NCBI RefSeq assembly: GCF_002093665.1
Contig: NZ_MRWE01000005.1
Coordinates: 105,454-169,453 of the forward strand
Length of the DNA stretch: 64,000 nt
From: Rouxiella badensis
GTDB lineage: Bacteria > Pseudomonadota > Gammaproteobacteria > Enterobacterales > Enterobacteriaceae
Direction: 5' to 3'
The notes beneath the pieces were generated by a model. The model was not told the origin of the DNA and searched no databases. It saw only the letters and a program-made list of their open reading frames with translations. Below, one piece after another: positions 44,163 through 53,986 of this stretch. The translations under genes were made by a program, and so were the position numbers. Within the stretch, counting starts at the first letter, position 1. Each line of letters opens with the position of its first letter.

Positions 44163-46019
44163 ATGCGCATACTGTGGCGAATCATCGCCGGATTTCTTAG
44201 GTGGACCTGGCGTCTGCTTAATTTTGTCAGAGAATTTATTCTTAATCTTTTCCTGGTGTTGATCATTTTGGTCGCCGTCGGGATTTATTTCGAGCTGCAA
44301 TCCAAGCCTGTCGAGACACCGACCAAGGGTGCACTGTTGGTGAATCTGAGCGGTTCGGTGGTAGATAAACCCACGGTCAACAACAAGGTTCGCCAGATTG
44401 GCCGCGAGTTGCTGGGTACCTCGAGCAATCGCCTGCAGGAAACCTCGCTGTTTGACCTGGTTGACACTATTCGTGCCGCCAAAAACGACAGCAACATCAC
44501 CGGTATGGTGCTCTCGCTGACCGATTTCACCGGCACCGATCAGGCCTCGCTACAGTATATCGGCAAGGCGCTGCGCGAGTTCCGTGACTCCGGCAAACAG
44601 ATTTACGCCGTGGGTGATAGCTATGACCAGTCACAGTATTATCTGGCCAGCTTCGCCAACAAGATTTATCTGTCGCCGATGGGGACCGTTGACCTGCACG
44701 GTTTCGCCACCAACACGCTTTACTACAAGACGCTGCTCGATAAGCTGAAAGTGACCACCAATATCTTCCGCGTGGGGACTTACAAATCAGCGGTTGAACC
44801 GTTAATGCGCGACAACATGTCGCCTGCGGCGCGTGATGCGGATACCCGCTGGGTCACCGGCCTGTGGAACAACTATCTGAATACCGTGTCTGCCAACCGC
44901 CAATTGACACCGGAACAGCTGTTCCCGGGCGCGGCGGGCATGCTGACCGGTCTACAGCAGGTGGACGGCGATACTGCCGAATACGCGTTGAAAAACAAGC
45001 TGGTTGATGTACTGGCCTCACGCGGCGAAGCTGACGATGCGATGATTAAGGCCTTTGGCTACAACAAGCAGAAGAAAGACTTCAATTACGTGAGCCTTGA
45101 CGACTACTCGCCAAAACAAAAGCAGGATGATAACGCGCCACAAATCGCGGTTATCTTTGCCAACGGTGCGATTGTAGACGGCGAAGGTCAGGCGGGCGAC
45201 GTGGGCGGCGATACCACCGCTGAGCAAATTCGTCAGGCGAGACTCGATCCTAAAATCAAAGCCATTGTGTTCCGGGTTAACAGTCCGGGTGGCAGCGTAA
45301 GCGCCTCAGAGGTTATCCGTTCCGAACTGGCTGCTGCCAGAGCGGCGGGTAAACCGGTGGTGGTCTCTATGGGCGGAATGGCGGCGTCGGGCGGTTACTG
45401 GATCTCCACACCGGCCAACTATATTATCGCCAGTCCGAGCACCCTCACCGGCTCTATCGGCATCTTTGGGGTGATCAATACCTATCAGGACACGCTGGGT
45501 CAGTTTGGCGTGCACACCGACGGTGTAGCAACCTCCCCGTTGGCCGATATCGCGACCACCAAAGCGCTGCCTGCGGAGTTCTCGCAGATGATGCAGATGA
45601 ACATTGAGCACGGCTACAAGACCTTCATTGGCCTGGTTGCCAAGGCGCGCAACAAGACGCCTGAGCAGATTGACCAGATTGGGCAGGGCCACGTGTGGAT
45701 CGGTACCGATGCTAAAAACAACGGTTTGGTCGATCAACTGGGTGATTTCGATGACGCAGTCAAGAAAGCGGCCGAGCTGGCAAAATTGCCAAAATGGCAG
45801 CTTAACTGGTACGTCGATCAGCCAAGCCTGACCGATATGGTGTTCTCGCAGATGAACGCCTCCGTTCATGCGATGCTCCCGGCCGTCGCGCAGGCTTATC
45901 TGCCTGCTCCGGTTGCCGACGTGGCGTTGAAAATGAGCTCACAGGCGGACCTGTTCAATAATCTGAACGATCCACAAAATCGCTATGCGATGTGTCTCAC
46001 CTGCGGTGACGTGAAGTAA
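44163..46019 (+). CDS. sppA: Signal peptide peptidase SppA (protease IV)
   Basis: A 618-residue inner-membrane serine protease, same length and layout as E. coli SppA. An N-terminal membrane anchor ([15 protein letters not shown], about residues 29-43) is followed by two repeats of the S49 fold. The catalytic Lys is in [11 protein letters not shown] (N-terminal half) and the Ser in [13 protein letters not shown] (C-terminal half), giving the Lys-Ser dyad across the repeats. It cuts leftover signal peptides. A single gene with its own terminator. Confidence 0.97.
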   Translation: MRILWRIIAGFLRWTWRLLNFVREFILNLFLVLIILVAVGIYFELQSKPVETPTKGALLVNLSGSVVDKPTVNNKVRQIGRELLGTSSNRLQETSLFDLVDTIRAAKNDSNITGMVLSLTDFTGTDQASLQYIGKALREFRDSGKQIYAVGDSYDQSQYYLASFANKIYLSPMGTVDLHGFATNTLYYKTLLDKLKVTTNIFRVGTYKSAVEPLMRDNMSPAARDADTRWVTGLWNNYLNTVSANRQLTPEQLFPGAAGMLTGLQQVDGDTAEYALKNKLVDVLASRGEADDAMIKAFGYNKQKKDFNYVSLDDYSPKQKQDDNAPQIAVIFANGAIVDGEGQAGDVGGDTTAEQIRQARLDPKIKAIVFRVNSPGGSVSASEVIRSELAAARAAGKPVVVSMGGMAASGGYWISTPANYIIASPSTLTGSIGIFGVINTYQDTLGQFGVHTDGVATSPLADIATTKALPAEFSQMMQMNIEHGYKTFIGLVAKARNKTPEQIDQIGQGHVWIGTDAKNNGLVDQLGDFDDAVKKAAELAKLPKWQLNWYVDQPSLTDMVFSQMNASVHAMLPAVAQAYLPAPVADVALKMSSQADLFNNLNDPQNRYAMCLTCGDVK

Positions 46020-46060
46020 TTCACCCACGCAATAACGCTTAATTTCTGAACGAAAACCCC

Positions 46061-46091
46061 AAAATGGCCTCTTTTCTGAGGCCATTTTTTT
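46061..46091 (+). terminator. sppA terminator
   Basis: Stem AAAATGGCCTC / GAGGCCATTTT with 6-nt loop and a T-run of seven, 42 bp after the sppA stop. Confidence 0.93.
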
Positions 46092-46182
46092 AATCAATTC
46101 GCATTCACATTTTATTCCTGCCCCAGTCGCTTTATAATCGCCCCACCTGGCCTGTCTGGCTGATTAAAAAAGAATTGTTCAA

Positions 46183-47193
46183 ATGACTAAAAAATCGATT
46201 TACGTTGCTTACACCGGCGGTACCATCGGCATGCAGCGTTCAGAACAGGGCTACATTCCTGTATCCGGCCATTTACAGCGCCAGCTGGCGTTGATGCCCG
46301 AGTTCCACCGTCCTGAAATGCCTGATTTCCATATTCAGGAATATTCACCGCTGATGGATTCGTCGGACATGACGCCGGAAGACTGGCAGCACATCGCCGA
46401 CGACATTCAGGCGCACTATGACCAGTACGACGGTTTTGTTATCTTGCACGGCACGGATACCATGGCGTTCACCGCCTCTGCGCTGTCTTTCATGCTAGAG
46501 AACCTCGACAAGCCGGTAATCGTCACCGGTTCGCAGATCCCGCTTGAGGCTTTGCGCTCGGACGGTCAAATCAACCTGCTCAATTCCCTGTATATTGCCG
46601 CTAACCACCCGGTTAACGAAGTCACGCTGTTCTTCAACAATCGCCTGTATCGCGGCAACCGCAGCACCAAGGCGCACGCCGATGGTTTTGATGCCTTTGC
46701 GTCTCCGAACATGGCACCGTTGCTCGAGGCCGGGATTCATATTCGCCGTCTCGCTACGCCGTCTATTCCGGCAACCCACGGTCCGCTGCGCGTGCATAAC
46801 ATTACGCCGCAACCGATTGGCGTGGTCACGATTTATCCGGGCATTTCTGCTGAAGTGGTGCGTAACTTCCTGCAGCAGCCGGTGAAAGCGCTTATTCTGC
46901 GCTCTTACGGCGTTGGCAATGCGCCGCAGAAAGGCGACCTGCTGAAGGAGCTTAAAGAGGCCTCCGAGCGCGGCATCGTGGTGGTAAACCTGACCCAGTG
47001 TATCTCCGGCAAGGTGAACATGGGCGGTTACGCAACCGGTAATGCGCTGGCGCACGCGGGCGTTATCAGTGGTTTTGACATGACCGTGGAAGCCACGCTG
47101 ACTAAGCTGCACTACCTGCTGAGCCAGCCGCTTTCGCCGGAAGAGATCCGCGAACAGATGCAGCAAGACCTGCGCGGAGAGTTAACTCTTTAA
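46183..47193 (+). CDS. ansA: Cytoplasmic L-asparaginase I AnsA
   Basis: A 336-residue type I asparaginase (E. coli AnsA 338). First active-site motif AYTGGTIGMQ with the nucleophilic Thr, second motif LHGTDTMAFTASAL with Thr/Asp, and the VTGSQIPLEALRSDGQINL segment. It hydrolyses asparagine to aspartate plus ammonia in the cytoplasm; the lack of a signal peptide separates it from AnsB. pncA follows 9 bp on, so the two form an operon, as in E. coli. Confidence 0.97.
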   Translation: MTKKSIYVAYTGGTIGMQRSEQGYIPVSGHLQRQLALMPEFHRPEMPDFHIQEYSPLMDSSDMTPEDWQHIADDIQAHYDQYDGFVILHGTDTMAFTASALSFMLENLDKPVIVTGSQIPLEALRSDGQINLLNSLYIAANHPVNEVTLFFNNRLYRGNRSTKAHADGFDAFASPNMAPLLEAGIHIRRLATPSIPATHGPLRVHNITPQPIGVVTIYPGISAEVVRNFLQQPVKALILRSYGVGNAPQKGDLLKELKEASERGIVVVNLTQCISGKVNMGGYATGNALAHAGVISGFDMTVEATLTKLHYLLSQPLSPEEIREQMQQDLRGELTL

Positions 47194-47202
47194 GGGGATA
47201 AG

Positions 47203-47850
47203 ATGAAATCTGCGCTGTTGATTATCGATCTGCAGAACGATTTTTGCCACGGCGGTGCCTTGGCCGTGGCCGAAGGCGATGAAACGGTCAACATCGCTAA
47301 TCTGGCTATTGCCGCCTGTCGTCATGCCAATATCAAGGTCGTGGCCTCGCAGGACTGGCACCCGGCAGATCATCGCAGTTTTGCCCTGAACTCCTCGGCC
47401 GAGCCGTGGACGGTCGGCGAACTCGAAGGCCTGCCGCAGGTATGGTGGCCGGTACACTGCGTGCAGAACACGCCAGGCGCAGACTTTCACCCCCAGCTCA
47501 ACACTGCCGGACTGGACTACATTGTGCATAAAGGTCAGGACGCAGCGATTGACAGCTACAGCGCCTTTTTCGATAACGGTAAGCGAGCGGCAACCGCGCT
47601 GCACCCCTGGCTGCAACGCGAGCAGGTTGAGCAGCTGATTGTTATGGGGCTAGCGACCGATTACTGCGTCAAGTTCAGCGTGCTCGATGCGCTGGCGCTG
47701 GGATATCAGGTGACGCTGTTAAGCGACGGCTGTCGCGGCGTTAATCTTCAGCCCGATGACAGCAAGCGGGCAATCGAAGAGATGCAGCAGGCGGGGGCCA
47801 AGGTACAAAACCTCTCTCAGCTGGTCAGCAACCTGCACTTTACCCTTTAA
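47203..47850 (+). CDS. pncA: Nicotinamidase PncA
   Basis: A 215-residue cysteine hydrolase (E. coli 213). The catalytic triad is visible: Asp in IDLQNDFCHGGAL, Lys in VHKGQDAAIDSYSAFF, Cys in GLATDYCVKFSVLDAL; metal ligands DWHPADHRS are intact. It converts nicotinamide to nicotinate for NAD salvage. AAGGGGAT lies 6 nt before ATG. Last gene of ansA-pncA. Confidence 0.96.
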   Translation: MKSALLIIDLQNDFCHGGALAVAEGDETVNIANLAIAACRHANIKVVASQDWHPADHRSFALNSSAEPWTVGELEGLPQVWWPVHCVQNTPGADFHPQLNTAGLDYIVHKGQDAAIDSYSAFFDNGKRAATALHPWLQREQVEQLIVMGLATDYCVKFSVLDALALGYQVTLLSDGCRGVNLQPDDSKRAIEEMQQAGAKVQNLSQLVSNLHFTL

Positions 47851-47915
47851 AATTCACGACGTCGGGTGACGGCCCTTTCCCGCCCCGATTCACTACCAAA
47901 AGAAGTCGATTAACT

Positions 47916-48698
47916 ATGACTGTAAAGATTCATACCCAGCAGGAAATCGAAAAGGCGCGCATCGCCGGTAACACGGCGGCAAAAGTGCTCGAGTTCATCA
48001 AGCCTTACGTCAAAGTCGGCGTCACGACCAATGAAATTGACCAGCTTTGCCACGACTACATCGTTAACGAGCTGAAGGTAACGCCAGCTAACATCGGCTA
48101 CCACGGCTACACCAAAACCTCGTGTACCTCGGTGAACCACGTGGTTTGCCACGGCATTCCGGCCGATAAAAAACTGAAGGACGGCGATATCGTTAACATT
48201 GACGTAGCCATTATTCAGGACGGGTGGTACGGCGATACCAGCCGCATGTACTACGTCGGCAAACCGACCATTCGCGGGCAGCGTCTGGTTGAGGTGACCT
48301 ATCAGTCGATGGTGGCAGGGATTAAAGCGGTGCGCCCAGGTGCCACGCTAGGCGACGTCGGCGCAGCGATTCAGCAGATTGCCGAGAGCAACGGTTTCTC
48401 TGTGGTGCGCGAATACTGTGGCCATGGCGTGGGCGAGGAATACCATACCGAGCCGCAGGTACTGCACTACGGTCGTCCGGGCGAAGGTCTGGTGCTTGAA
48501 GCGGGAATGATTTTCACCATCGAACCGATGATCAACGCAGGCAAAGCGGCAACCAGCGTCCTGTCTGACGGCTGGACCGTCGTCACCAAAGACCGCTCGC
48601 TGTCGGCACAGTGGGAGCACACCATTGCCGTCACTGAAACCGGTTATGATCTGCTGACTCCGTGGCCAGAAGGTACCGGCGATTACGACGCCCTGTAA
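47916..48698 (+). CDS. Type I methionine aminopeptidase, second copy
   Basis: A 260-residue M24 peptidase. Metal ligands of MetAP are all present: NIDVAIIQDGWYGDTSRMY (Asp, Asp), GHGVGEEYHTEP (His), TIEPMIN (Glu) and SAQWEHTI (Glu). The enterobacterial map gene lies next to rpsB, so this is a paralogue, which departs from the family by YHTEPQV in place of FHEEPQV. It could act as a back-up enzyme, or in processing a specific product. It is 65 bp after pncA in the same direction with its own ribosome site and a long hairpin afterwards. Confidence 0.9.
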   Translation: MTVKIHTQQEIEKARIAGNTAAKVLEFIKPYVKVGVTTNEIDQLCHDYIVNELKVTPANIGYHGYTKTSCTSVNHVVCHGIPADKKLKDGDIVNIDVAIIQDGWYGDTSRMYYVGKPTIRGQRLVEVTYQSMVAGIKAVRPGATLGDVGAAIQQIAESNGFSVVREYCGHGVGEEYHTEPQVLHYGRPGEGLVLEAGMIFTIEPMINAGKAATSVLSDGWTVVTKDRSLSAQWEHTIAVTETGYDLLTPWPEGTGDYDAL

Positions 48699-48708
48699 CG
48701 GCATCGCC

Positions 48709-48746
48709 ATTCTTTCTCCTGCTTAAATAAAAGCAGGAGAAAGAAT
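48709..48746. terminator. 16-bp perfect hairpin after the MetAP paralogue
   Basis: Arms ATTCTTTCTCCTGCTT and AAGCAGGAGAAAGAAT with a 6-nt A/T loop, 10 bp past the stop. The stem is unusually long and perfect; no T-run follows, so it may end transcription with Rho help or stabilise the mRNA 3' end. The rest of 48,747-49,025 is A/T-rich with no other gene seen. Confidence 0.6.
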
Positions 48747-49025
48747 AATTCATAAATAATACCCCACCCAATATTTATATATATTCAGACTGGAAATACT
48801 TAACGAAATAAATAAAAAACCTAACTCATAAAATTACGACGCCGATCAAGTTCTGATTAAAAAAACCAATAAATCACTCACTAAATTCTACGCAATGGGC
48901 TAGTTTTGATTTCGCCAAACTTAATAATTATTTTATTTTTGGCATGGTGAGTTAACGACAGGAAATAACCTTCTGCTTACGTTAACTCTGAAATTATTTT
49001 CCATTAAGGATTAAGGAAACTTCCA

Positions 49026-49271
49026 TTGAATAAATTCAAATCGCTCGCTGCCGTAGCCGTATTGTTTAGTGCCGTTGGTTTCAGCTCTGCGGCTAACGCC
49101 GACCTGCTGCCTATCCCACCGATTACTTCCCCAGATATTTGCTCCACGCTGCACAGCCTGGTGCCGGTGGGCACTCCTGCCGACCAAATAGAAGCTGGGG
49201 AAATTCTTAAGGCTTTGGGACTATTGCCGGCGGATACCACCGTCGGACAAATATCTGCATGTTATAATTAA
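49026..49271 (+). CDS. Small secreted two-cysteine peptide next to a MacAB-TolC exporter
   Basis: An 81-residue precursor starting at TTG with a ribosome site AAGGAAAC 6 nt upstream. The first 25 residues are a clear Sec signal peptide (MNKFKSLAAVAVLFSAVG, cleaved after SSAANA). The mature peptide has 56 residues, is Pro- and Leu-rich, slightly acidic, and has just two cysteines near its ends (Cys14 and Cys54 of the mature chain), so a single disulfide could close it into a loop. I do not recognise a family. It has its own terminator and lies 133 bp before macA. MacAB-TolC pumps take periplasmic peptides such as the heat-stable toxin STII, so this is a candidate export substrate; that is inference from position and type. 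Confidence 0.7.
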   Translation: MNKFKSLAAVAVLFSAVGFSSAANADLLPIPPITSPDICSTLHSLVPVGTPADQIEAGEILKALGLLPADTTVGQISACYN

Positions 49272-49278
49272 ATTTCAC

Positions 49279-49310
49279 CCCCCCTCCTGCTTTTGGGAGG
49301 GGGGTTATTT
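49279..49310 (+). terminator. Terminator of the small peptide gene
   Basis: C-rich/G-rich stem (CCCCCCTCC / GGAGGGGGG, 8-nt loop) then TTATTTAT, 7 bp past the stop codon. It isolates the peptide gene from macA, so they have separate transcription starts or only partial read-through. Confidence 0.8.
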
Positions 49311-49404
49311 ATAAGCTTCAACAATATTTCAATATTAATAATTCACCCAATAAATATATAAGCCAGAGTTATTACGAAGCGCACCTTGAAGGATCTTATA
49401 AATA

Positions 49405-50550
49405 ATGCCACCGCGCCTACCGCCTAAAAAAAACATAAAATATAAAAAAGAGATTGGCGTAATTATTTTACTGCTGTTGTTAGCCTTCTTATTCTGGGGA
49501 GATGGGGAAGCGTTTACCGCGTCTCCTGCTCCGCCGCTGACCGTCAGGGTCACCCGGCAAACGCTCGAACTTACCGTCATGGCCAGCGGCATTCTCCAGC
49601 CGATTAAACGCATCGACGTCGGTTCTCAGGCCTCGGGGCAGCTTAAAACCCTAAGCGTCACGCCCGGAGACTTTGTTCATCAAGGTCAAGTGCTCGGCGA
49701 GATTGACCCTACCCTGTCCCAGAATACCCTGCAGGATGCCGAGGTTGCGCTCAACAGTTTACTGGCGCAAAAGAGGGCTAATCAGGCGCTGGTGAAGCGC
49801 TCTGCCCTGTTGCTCAAACGCCAGCAGGCAATGTATACGCAAAGCGCGGCCTCGCAGCAGGACGTGGAGTCGGCCGAGGCGGATATCGCGGTGCAGCAGG
49901 CACAACTCACCTCGATGAATGCACAAATCCACCAGCAGCAAATTCGCGTCGATACCGCCAAGACCAATCTTGGCTACACGCGGATTATCGCGCCGGTTAG
50001 CGGCACGGTGGTGTCGGTCAATACCCAAGCTGGCCAGACAGTCGTGGCCTCCTACCAGATACCGGTTATTTTACAGATTGCTGACCTAAGCATCATGACC
50101 GTACGCGCGCAGATCCCCGAGGCAGACATCAGCCGGGTAAAACCTGGCCTGCCGGTGTGTTTTACCACCCTTGGAGCCGACACTCGCCCGTTATGTAGCA
50201 CGCTTCGCACCCTCGAACCCGCGCCGGAGACCATTAACAATGCCGTTTTTTATAATGCCCTGTTTGACGTCGCCAATCCGCAGGGCACGCTTAGGCCTGA
50301 GATGACTGCGTTGGTCAGCGTTGTGCTGCAACGCGCCGATAACGTGCTCACGATCCCCGTCACCGCCCTTGGCCCGCAGATTGACGCCAGCCACTATCGG
50401 GTCAACCTGATGGGCACCGAGGGGAAAACGGTCGCACGAACCATCCTGACCGGCATTGACGACGGTACGAGGATTGAGGTCAAGGAGGGTTTACAGGACG
50501 GGGAGGCGTTGGTGATAGCGAGCCTGCCGCCGAGCGAGACGACGAAATGA
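49405..50550 (+). CDS. macA: MacA-type membrane fusion protein
   Basis: A 381-residue periplasmic adaptor with one N-terminal membrane anchor (IGVIILLLLLAFLFW, about residues 17-31). Order: lipoyl domain half (VMASGILQPIKRIDVGSQASGQLKTLSVTPGDFVHQGQVLGEIDP), a coiled-coil hairpin (about 105-180, Ala/Gln/Leu-rich), the second lipoyl half (TNLGYTRIIAPVSGTVVSV), then beta-barrel and membrane-proximal domains. Length and layout equal E. coli MacA (371). It links the inner-membrane ABC protein to the outer-membrane channel and stimulates MacB ATPase. Its stop overlaps the macB ATG by 4 bp. Confidence 0.88.
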   Translation: MPPRLPPKKNIKYKKEIGVIILLLLLAFLFWGDGEAFTASPAPPLTVRVTRQTLELTVMASGILQPIKRIDVGSQASGQLKTLSVTPGDFVHQGQVLGEIDPTLSQNTLQDAEVALNSLLAQKRANQALVKRSALLLKRQQAMYTQSAASQQDVESAEADIAVQQAQLTSMNAQIHQQQIRVDTAKTNLGYTRIIAPVSGTVVSVNTQAGQTVVASYQIPVILQIADLSIMTVRAQIPEADISRVKPGLPVCFTTLGADTRPLCSTLRTLEPAPETINNAVFYNALFDVANPQGTLRPEMTALVSVVLQRADNVLTIPVTALGPQIDASHYRVNLMGTEGKTVARTILTGIDDGTRIEVKEGLQDGEALVIASLPPSETTK

Positions 50551-52523
50551 CGCCGCCGCTGCTCTCTCTGACCGCTATTAGTCGCCGTTTTCAGAACGGA
50601 AACGCGGAAGTCACGGTGCTCAATAACCTTTCTTTGGATATTCATGCCGGCGAGATGGTGGCGATTATGGGGCCGTCTGGCTCGGGAAAGTCCACGCTGA
50701 TGAATATCCTTGGCTGCCTGGACCGGCCGAGTGACGGGGCTTATCGCATCGATGGGCGAGACGTTCAGCATTTTGACAGCAACGCCCGCGCGCGCCTGCG
50801 CAGAGAGCGGTTCGGGTTTATTTTTCAGCGTTACCATCTGATCCCGTCGCTGTCGGTAGCCGATAACGTCGAGGTCCCTGCTCGTTATGCCCGTCATCCG
50901 CGCGCGCTGCGGCGTGATAAAGCCTTGCGTCTCCTGAGTCAGTTGGGTCTGAGCGGCCTGGAGACACGCGGCGTCACTCGCCTTTCTGGCGGCCAGCAGC
51001 AGCGTGTCAGTATTGCCCGAGCCCTGATTAACGGCGGGGAGATTATTCTGGCCGATGAGCCGACGGGCGCACTGGACAGCCAAAACGGCCGTGATGTGAT
51101 GCAATTATTACAGCAGTTACATCGTCAGGGGCACACGGTCATTATCATCACCCATGACATCGAGGTTGCACGCTATGCCGGGCGTATTCTCCGACTCTGC
51201 GATGGACAGCTCTGCTCAGACCAACCCAATCAGGCCGAAAAATCGGAATACGTTGAAAAATCGAAAGACGTTAATGCGCCCCCTTTAGTTGCTGGAACCC
51301 AGGGAGAGACGCCTCACCGGCGGCTCACTCGCTGGGAAGCCATCACCGATAATCTACTCGGCGCCTGCCGCACGCTCTCGGTTCACAAGATGCGTTCCGG
51401 CCTCACGCTGCTGGGCATCGTGATTGGCATTGTTTCCGTCGTCTGTCTCAACGCCGCCGGTGAAGGGGCAAGACGCTACGTTCTGGATACGCTCGCCACG
51501 CTGGGCGGCAACGTCATCACGCTGCATCCGGGCAAAGGTTTCGGTGATGATGAGGCCGCAAGCCGACGATCGCTCGGCCCGAGAGATCTCAAGCTACTGC
51601 TGGCCCAGCCCTGGGTAAAAGCCGCAACGCCCAACGTCAACGCCAGTCTGCGTATTCGCTGGCAGCGCGCAGACACCAACGCCAGCGTCAACGGCACCAG
51701 TGCAGAATTCCTTGAAACCAGCAATCTTGAGACGCTGGCAGGCCGCAGCCTGCTGCCGCGTGACGTGGCGCAAAACGGCTCTGTGGTTATCATCAATCAG
51801 GCCTTGCAGCAGAAACTTTTTCCGACGGGTATAGACCCGCTGGGTCAAATTATTCTGGTCGGCACACAGCCGTGCCGTATCGTGGGCGTCATGCGCAGTA
51901 CTTCAGCCTACAATAACGGGGCGCTAACGCTGTGGATGCCCTGGACCACCGCCAGCAGCCGGCTTCTCGGTCAGAACTGGTTCAGTTCAATAGCCGTTTC
52001 ATTGGAAAACGGCCTCACGTCAGAATCGGCAAAAAAAGCGATACAAAGCCTCCTGACTCGTCTGCACGGGCGGCAGGACTTTTATATGCAGGACAGCGCG
52101 GCTTTCGTGAGTTCTATTGAAAAAACCAGTTTTGCGCTAACGCTGTTTTTATCGCTGATCGCCCTGATTTCACTGCTGGTCGGGGGTATTGGCGTGATGA
52201 ACATCATGCTGGTCTCAGTCACTGAACGCACCCGAGAAACGGGGGTACGTATGGCGGTCGGTGCGCGTCCGCGCGATATCCAATGGCAATTCCTGACCGA
52301 AGCCGTGCTGCTCTGTCTGATAGGTGCCGCGATTGGCGTTACGGTGTCACTCGGCCTCGGCGCTGTGCTGGCGCTGTTTATACCCTCGTGGCAGATGGTA
52401 TTTTCGTTGAAGGCCATGCTGATTGCCGTGGGCTGTGCGGTCGTGGTCGGCATGCTTTCGGGTTGGCTTCCTGCCTGGCAGGCCGCCCGCTTAGACCCCG
52501 CAGAAGCGCTGGCTCGCGAATGA
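50547..52523 (+). CDS. macB: MacB-type ABC transporter (mechanotransmission family)
   Basis: A 658-residue protein with an N-terminal ATPase domain (Walker A GPSGSGKST, LSGGQQQR signature, Walker B ILADEPTGALDS, switch His in ITHDIEVA), a linker (about 225-265), a first membrane helix (about 285-305), a large periplasmic domain, and three C-terminal helices with the MacB signature SLLVGGIGVMNIMLVSVTERTRETGVRMAVGARPRDI. E. coli MacB is 648 residues. It extrudes periplasmic peptides or macrolides through the adaptor and TolC channel by mechanical coupling. ATGA overlaps join it to the macA gene before it and the outer-membrane factor gene after it. Confidence 0.9.
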   Translation: MTPPLLSLTAISRRFQNGNAEVTVLNNLSLDIHAGEMVAIMGPSGSGKSTLMNILGCLDRPSDGAYRIDGRDVQHFDSNARARLRRERFGFIFQRYHLIPSLSVADNVEVPARYARHPRALRRDKALRLLSQLGLSGLETRGVTRLSGGQQQRVSIARALINGGEIILADEPTGALDSQNGRDVMQLLQQLHRQGHTVIIITHDIEVARYAGRILRLCDGQLCSDQPNQAEKSEYVEKSKDVNAPPLVAGTQGETPHRRLTRWEAITDNLLGACRTLSVHKMRSGLTLLGIVIGIVSVVCLNAAGEGARRYVLDTLATLGGNVITLHPGKGFGDDEAASRRSLGPRDLKLLLAQPWVKAATPNVNASLRIRWQRADTNASVNGTSAEFLETSNLETLAGRSLLPRDVAQNGSVVIINQALQQKLFPTGIDPLGQIILVGTQPCRIVGVMRSTSAYNNGALTLWMPWTTASSRLLGQNWFSSIAVSLENGLTSESAKKAIQSLLTRLHGRQDFYMQDSAAFVSSIEKTSFALTLFLSLIALISLLVGGIGVMNIMLVSVTERTRETGVRMAVGARPRDIQWQFLTEAVLLCLIGAAIGVTVSLGLGAVLALFIPSWQMVFSLKAMLIAVGCAVVVGMLSGWLPAWQAARLDPAEALARE

Positions 52524-53899
52524 GAAACCTGCGCAGGCTTATGCTGTTGAGTATGTTAATCCCGTTAAGCGGCTGCGGCCTGCTGCGAAGTTCTCCGCCC
52601 ACGCCGCCGCAGCTCCCCACGCACTGGAGTATGCCGTCCCCTGCGACGAAAGAGCAGACCGATTTTTGGGCCTCTCTGGGTGACGCGGATCTGCCCGCAG
52701 TATTGGCGCAGGCGCTGCGTCAAAATGACGATATTAAGCTTAGCGCGCTGCGGGCGAAGCTGGCACAGATTCAGTCGTCATTAAGCGGGCTTTCACGCTG
52801 GCCCTCGGATTCACTGGGATTCAATGCCGGCGTCAGTCGCCCAATGAACTCCCCCGAGGGTTTTGCTCCTTCCACTTCGCGCTTTGCGGGGGGAAATTTC
52901 ACGTTGAGCTATCCGCTGGACATCTGGGGGACAGCGATGGCGCAGCGCGAAGCGGCCGAACTCGATGCACAGGCGAGCGAAAACGACTGGCGGGCGGCGC
53001 GTCTGGCGATTTGCGTTGCCGTTGCGCAGACGCGTTGGCAGCTTGGTTATTTGCATCGTCTGCGCACCCAGGCGTTCGCCGACCTGCATGACGCGCGCAG
53101 TACTCTGGAGCTAACGCAGATTCGCTATCGCGCGGGGGCAATTTCGGGAGGGGATCAGGTATTTGCCCGGCAGTCGGTAGTCAGCCAGCAGGCAACGTTA
53201 TCGCAGCTTGAGCAGCAAATTGTCGAGACCAGACATGCGTTTGCGCTACTGATGGGCGCGCCACCGGAGTCACCACAGCCCGAGCTTGATGACTTGCCGG
53301 ACACTGTCTTGCCTGTCCCTGCGGCAGGATTACCGGTGGACCTGCTCTCACGGCGTGCCGATGTTCACGCCGCAGAACTGAGGGTGCGCAGCAGTCTGGC
53401 GGATGCCGATGCCACGCGTCTTAGTTTTTACCCTTCCCTGACCTTGACCGGCAGCTATGGCACCTCAAGTCCCACGCTGACGCAGTATCTGGCCAACCCC
53501 ATAGGGCAGTTGGCCGCCGCGCTCACCCTGCCATTCGTTCAGTTTAATACCGCCCGGCTCAGTAACCAGAGTGCTCGCGTGGCCTATGAAGCCGAGTCGG
53601 TCAGTTTCAGAAAAACGCTGTATCGCGCGTTGCAGGAAACAGAAGACGCACTCTCCGCCCGCGTCCGTTTGAGCGAACAGGCACAGTATCTCAATGAAGC
53701 GCTGGCCCTGACGCAGGAGGCTGAACGCGTGACCTTCTCACGCTGGCAGCTTGGGCGCACAGACATTCAACCTTGGCTCGACGCAAAAGGCGCTCGTCGA
53801 CGAGCGACGTTGAACCTGATGCAAAATACGCTGGCGCGCCGAAATAATGCGGTCCAGATCTATGCGGCGCTCGGCGGCGATTATCACCAGCGCCAATGA
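52520..53899 (+). CDS. Outer-membrane efflux lipoprotein, NodT/TolC family
   Basis: A 459-residue outer-membrane factor. The signal peptide ends in a lipobox LSGC (Cys19), so the mature protein is lipid-anchored, as in the NodT group (CmeC, OprM, CusC). Two homologous helical repeats follow (LALRQNDDIKLSALRAKLAQIQ and related, then LLSRRADVHAAELRVRSSLADADATRLSFYPSLTLTGSYG in the second) with the YPLDIWG/LPFVQFN segments before the helices. It is translationally coupled to the macB gene, completing a dedicated tripartite pump, so the pump does not need cellular TolC. Confidence 0.88.
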   Translation: MRNLRRLMLLSMLIPLSGCGLLRSSPPTPPQLPTHWSMPSPATKEQTDFWASLGDADLPAVLAQALRQNDDIKLSALRAKLAQIQSSLSGLSRWPSDSLGFNAGVSRPMNSPEGFAPSTSRFAGGNFTLSYPLDIWGTAMAQREAAELDAQASENDWRAARLAICVAVAQTRWQLGYLHRLRTQAFADLHDARSTLELTQIRYRAGAISGGDQVFARQSVVSQQATLSQLEQQIVETRHAFALLMGAPPESPQPELDDLPDTVLPVPAAGLPVDLLSRRADVHAAELRVRSSLADADATRLSFYPSLTLTGSYGTSSPTLTQYLANPIGQLAAALTLPFVQFNTARLSNQSARVAYEAESVSFRKTLYRALQETEDALSARVRLSEQAQYLNEALALTQEAERVTFSRWQLGRTDIQPWLDAKGARRRATLNLMQNTLARRNNAVQIYAALGGDYHQRQ

Positions 53900-53986
53900 C
53901 CTCGCCATGTGAACAATTAAGGGTTGGGACTCGTCCGGTGCCAGCCCCTGTCTCTAGAGATTGGTTAGAGGAACACCGGTTTACTG

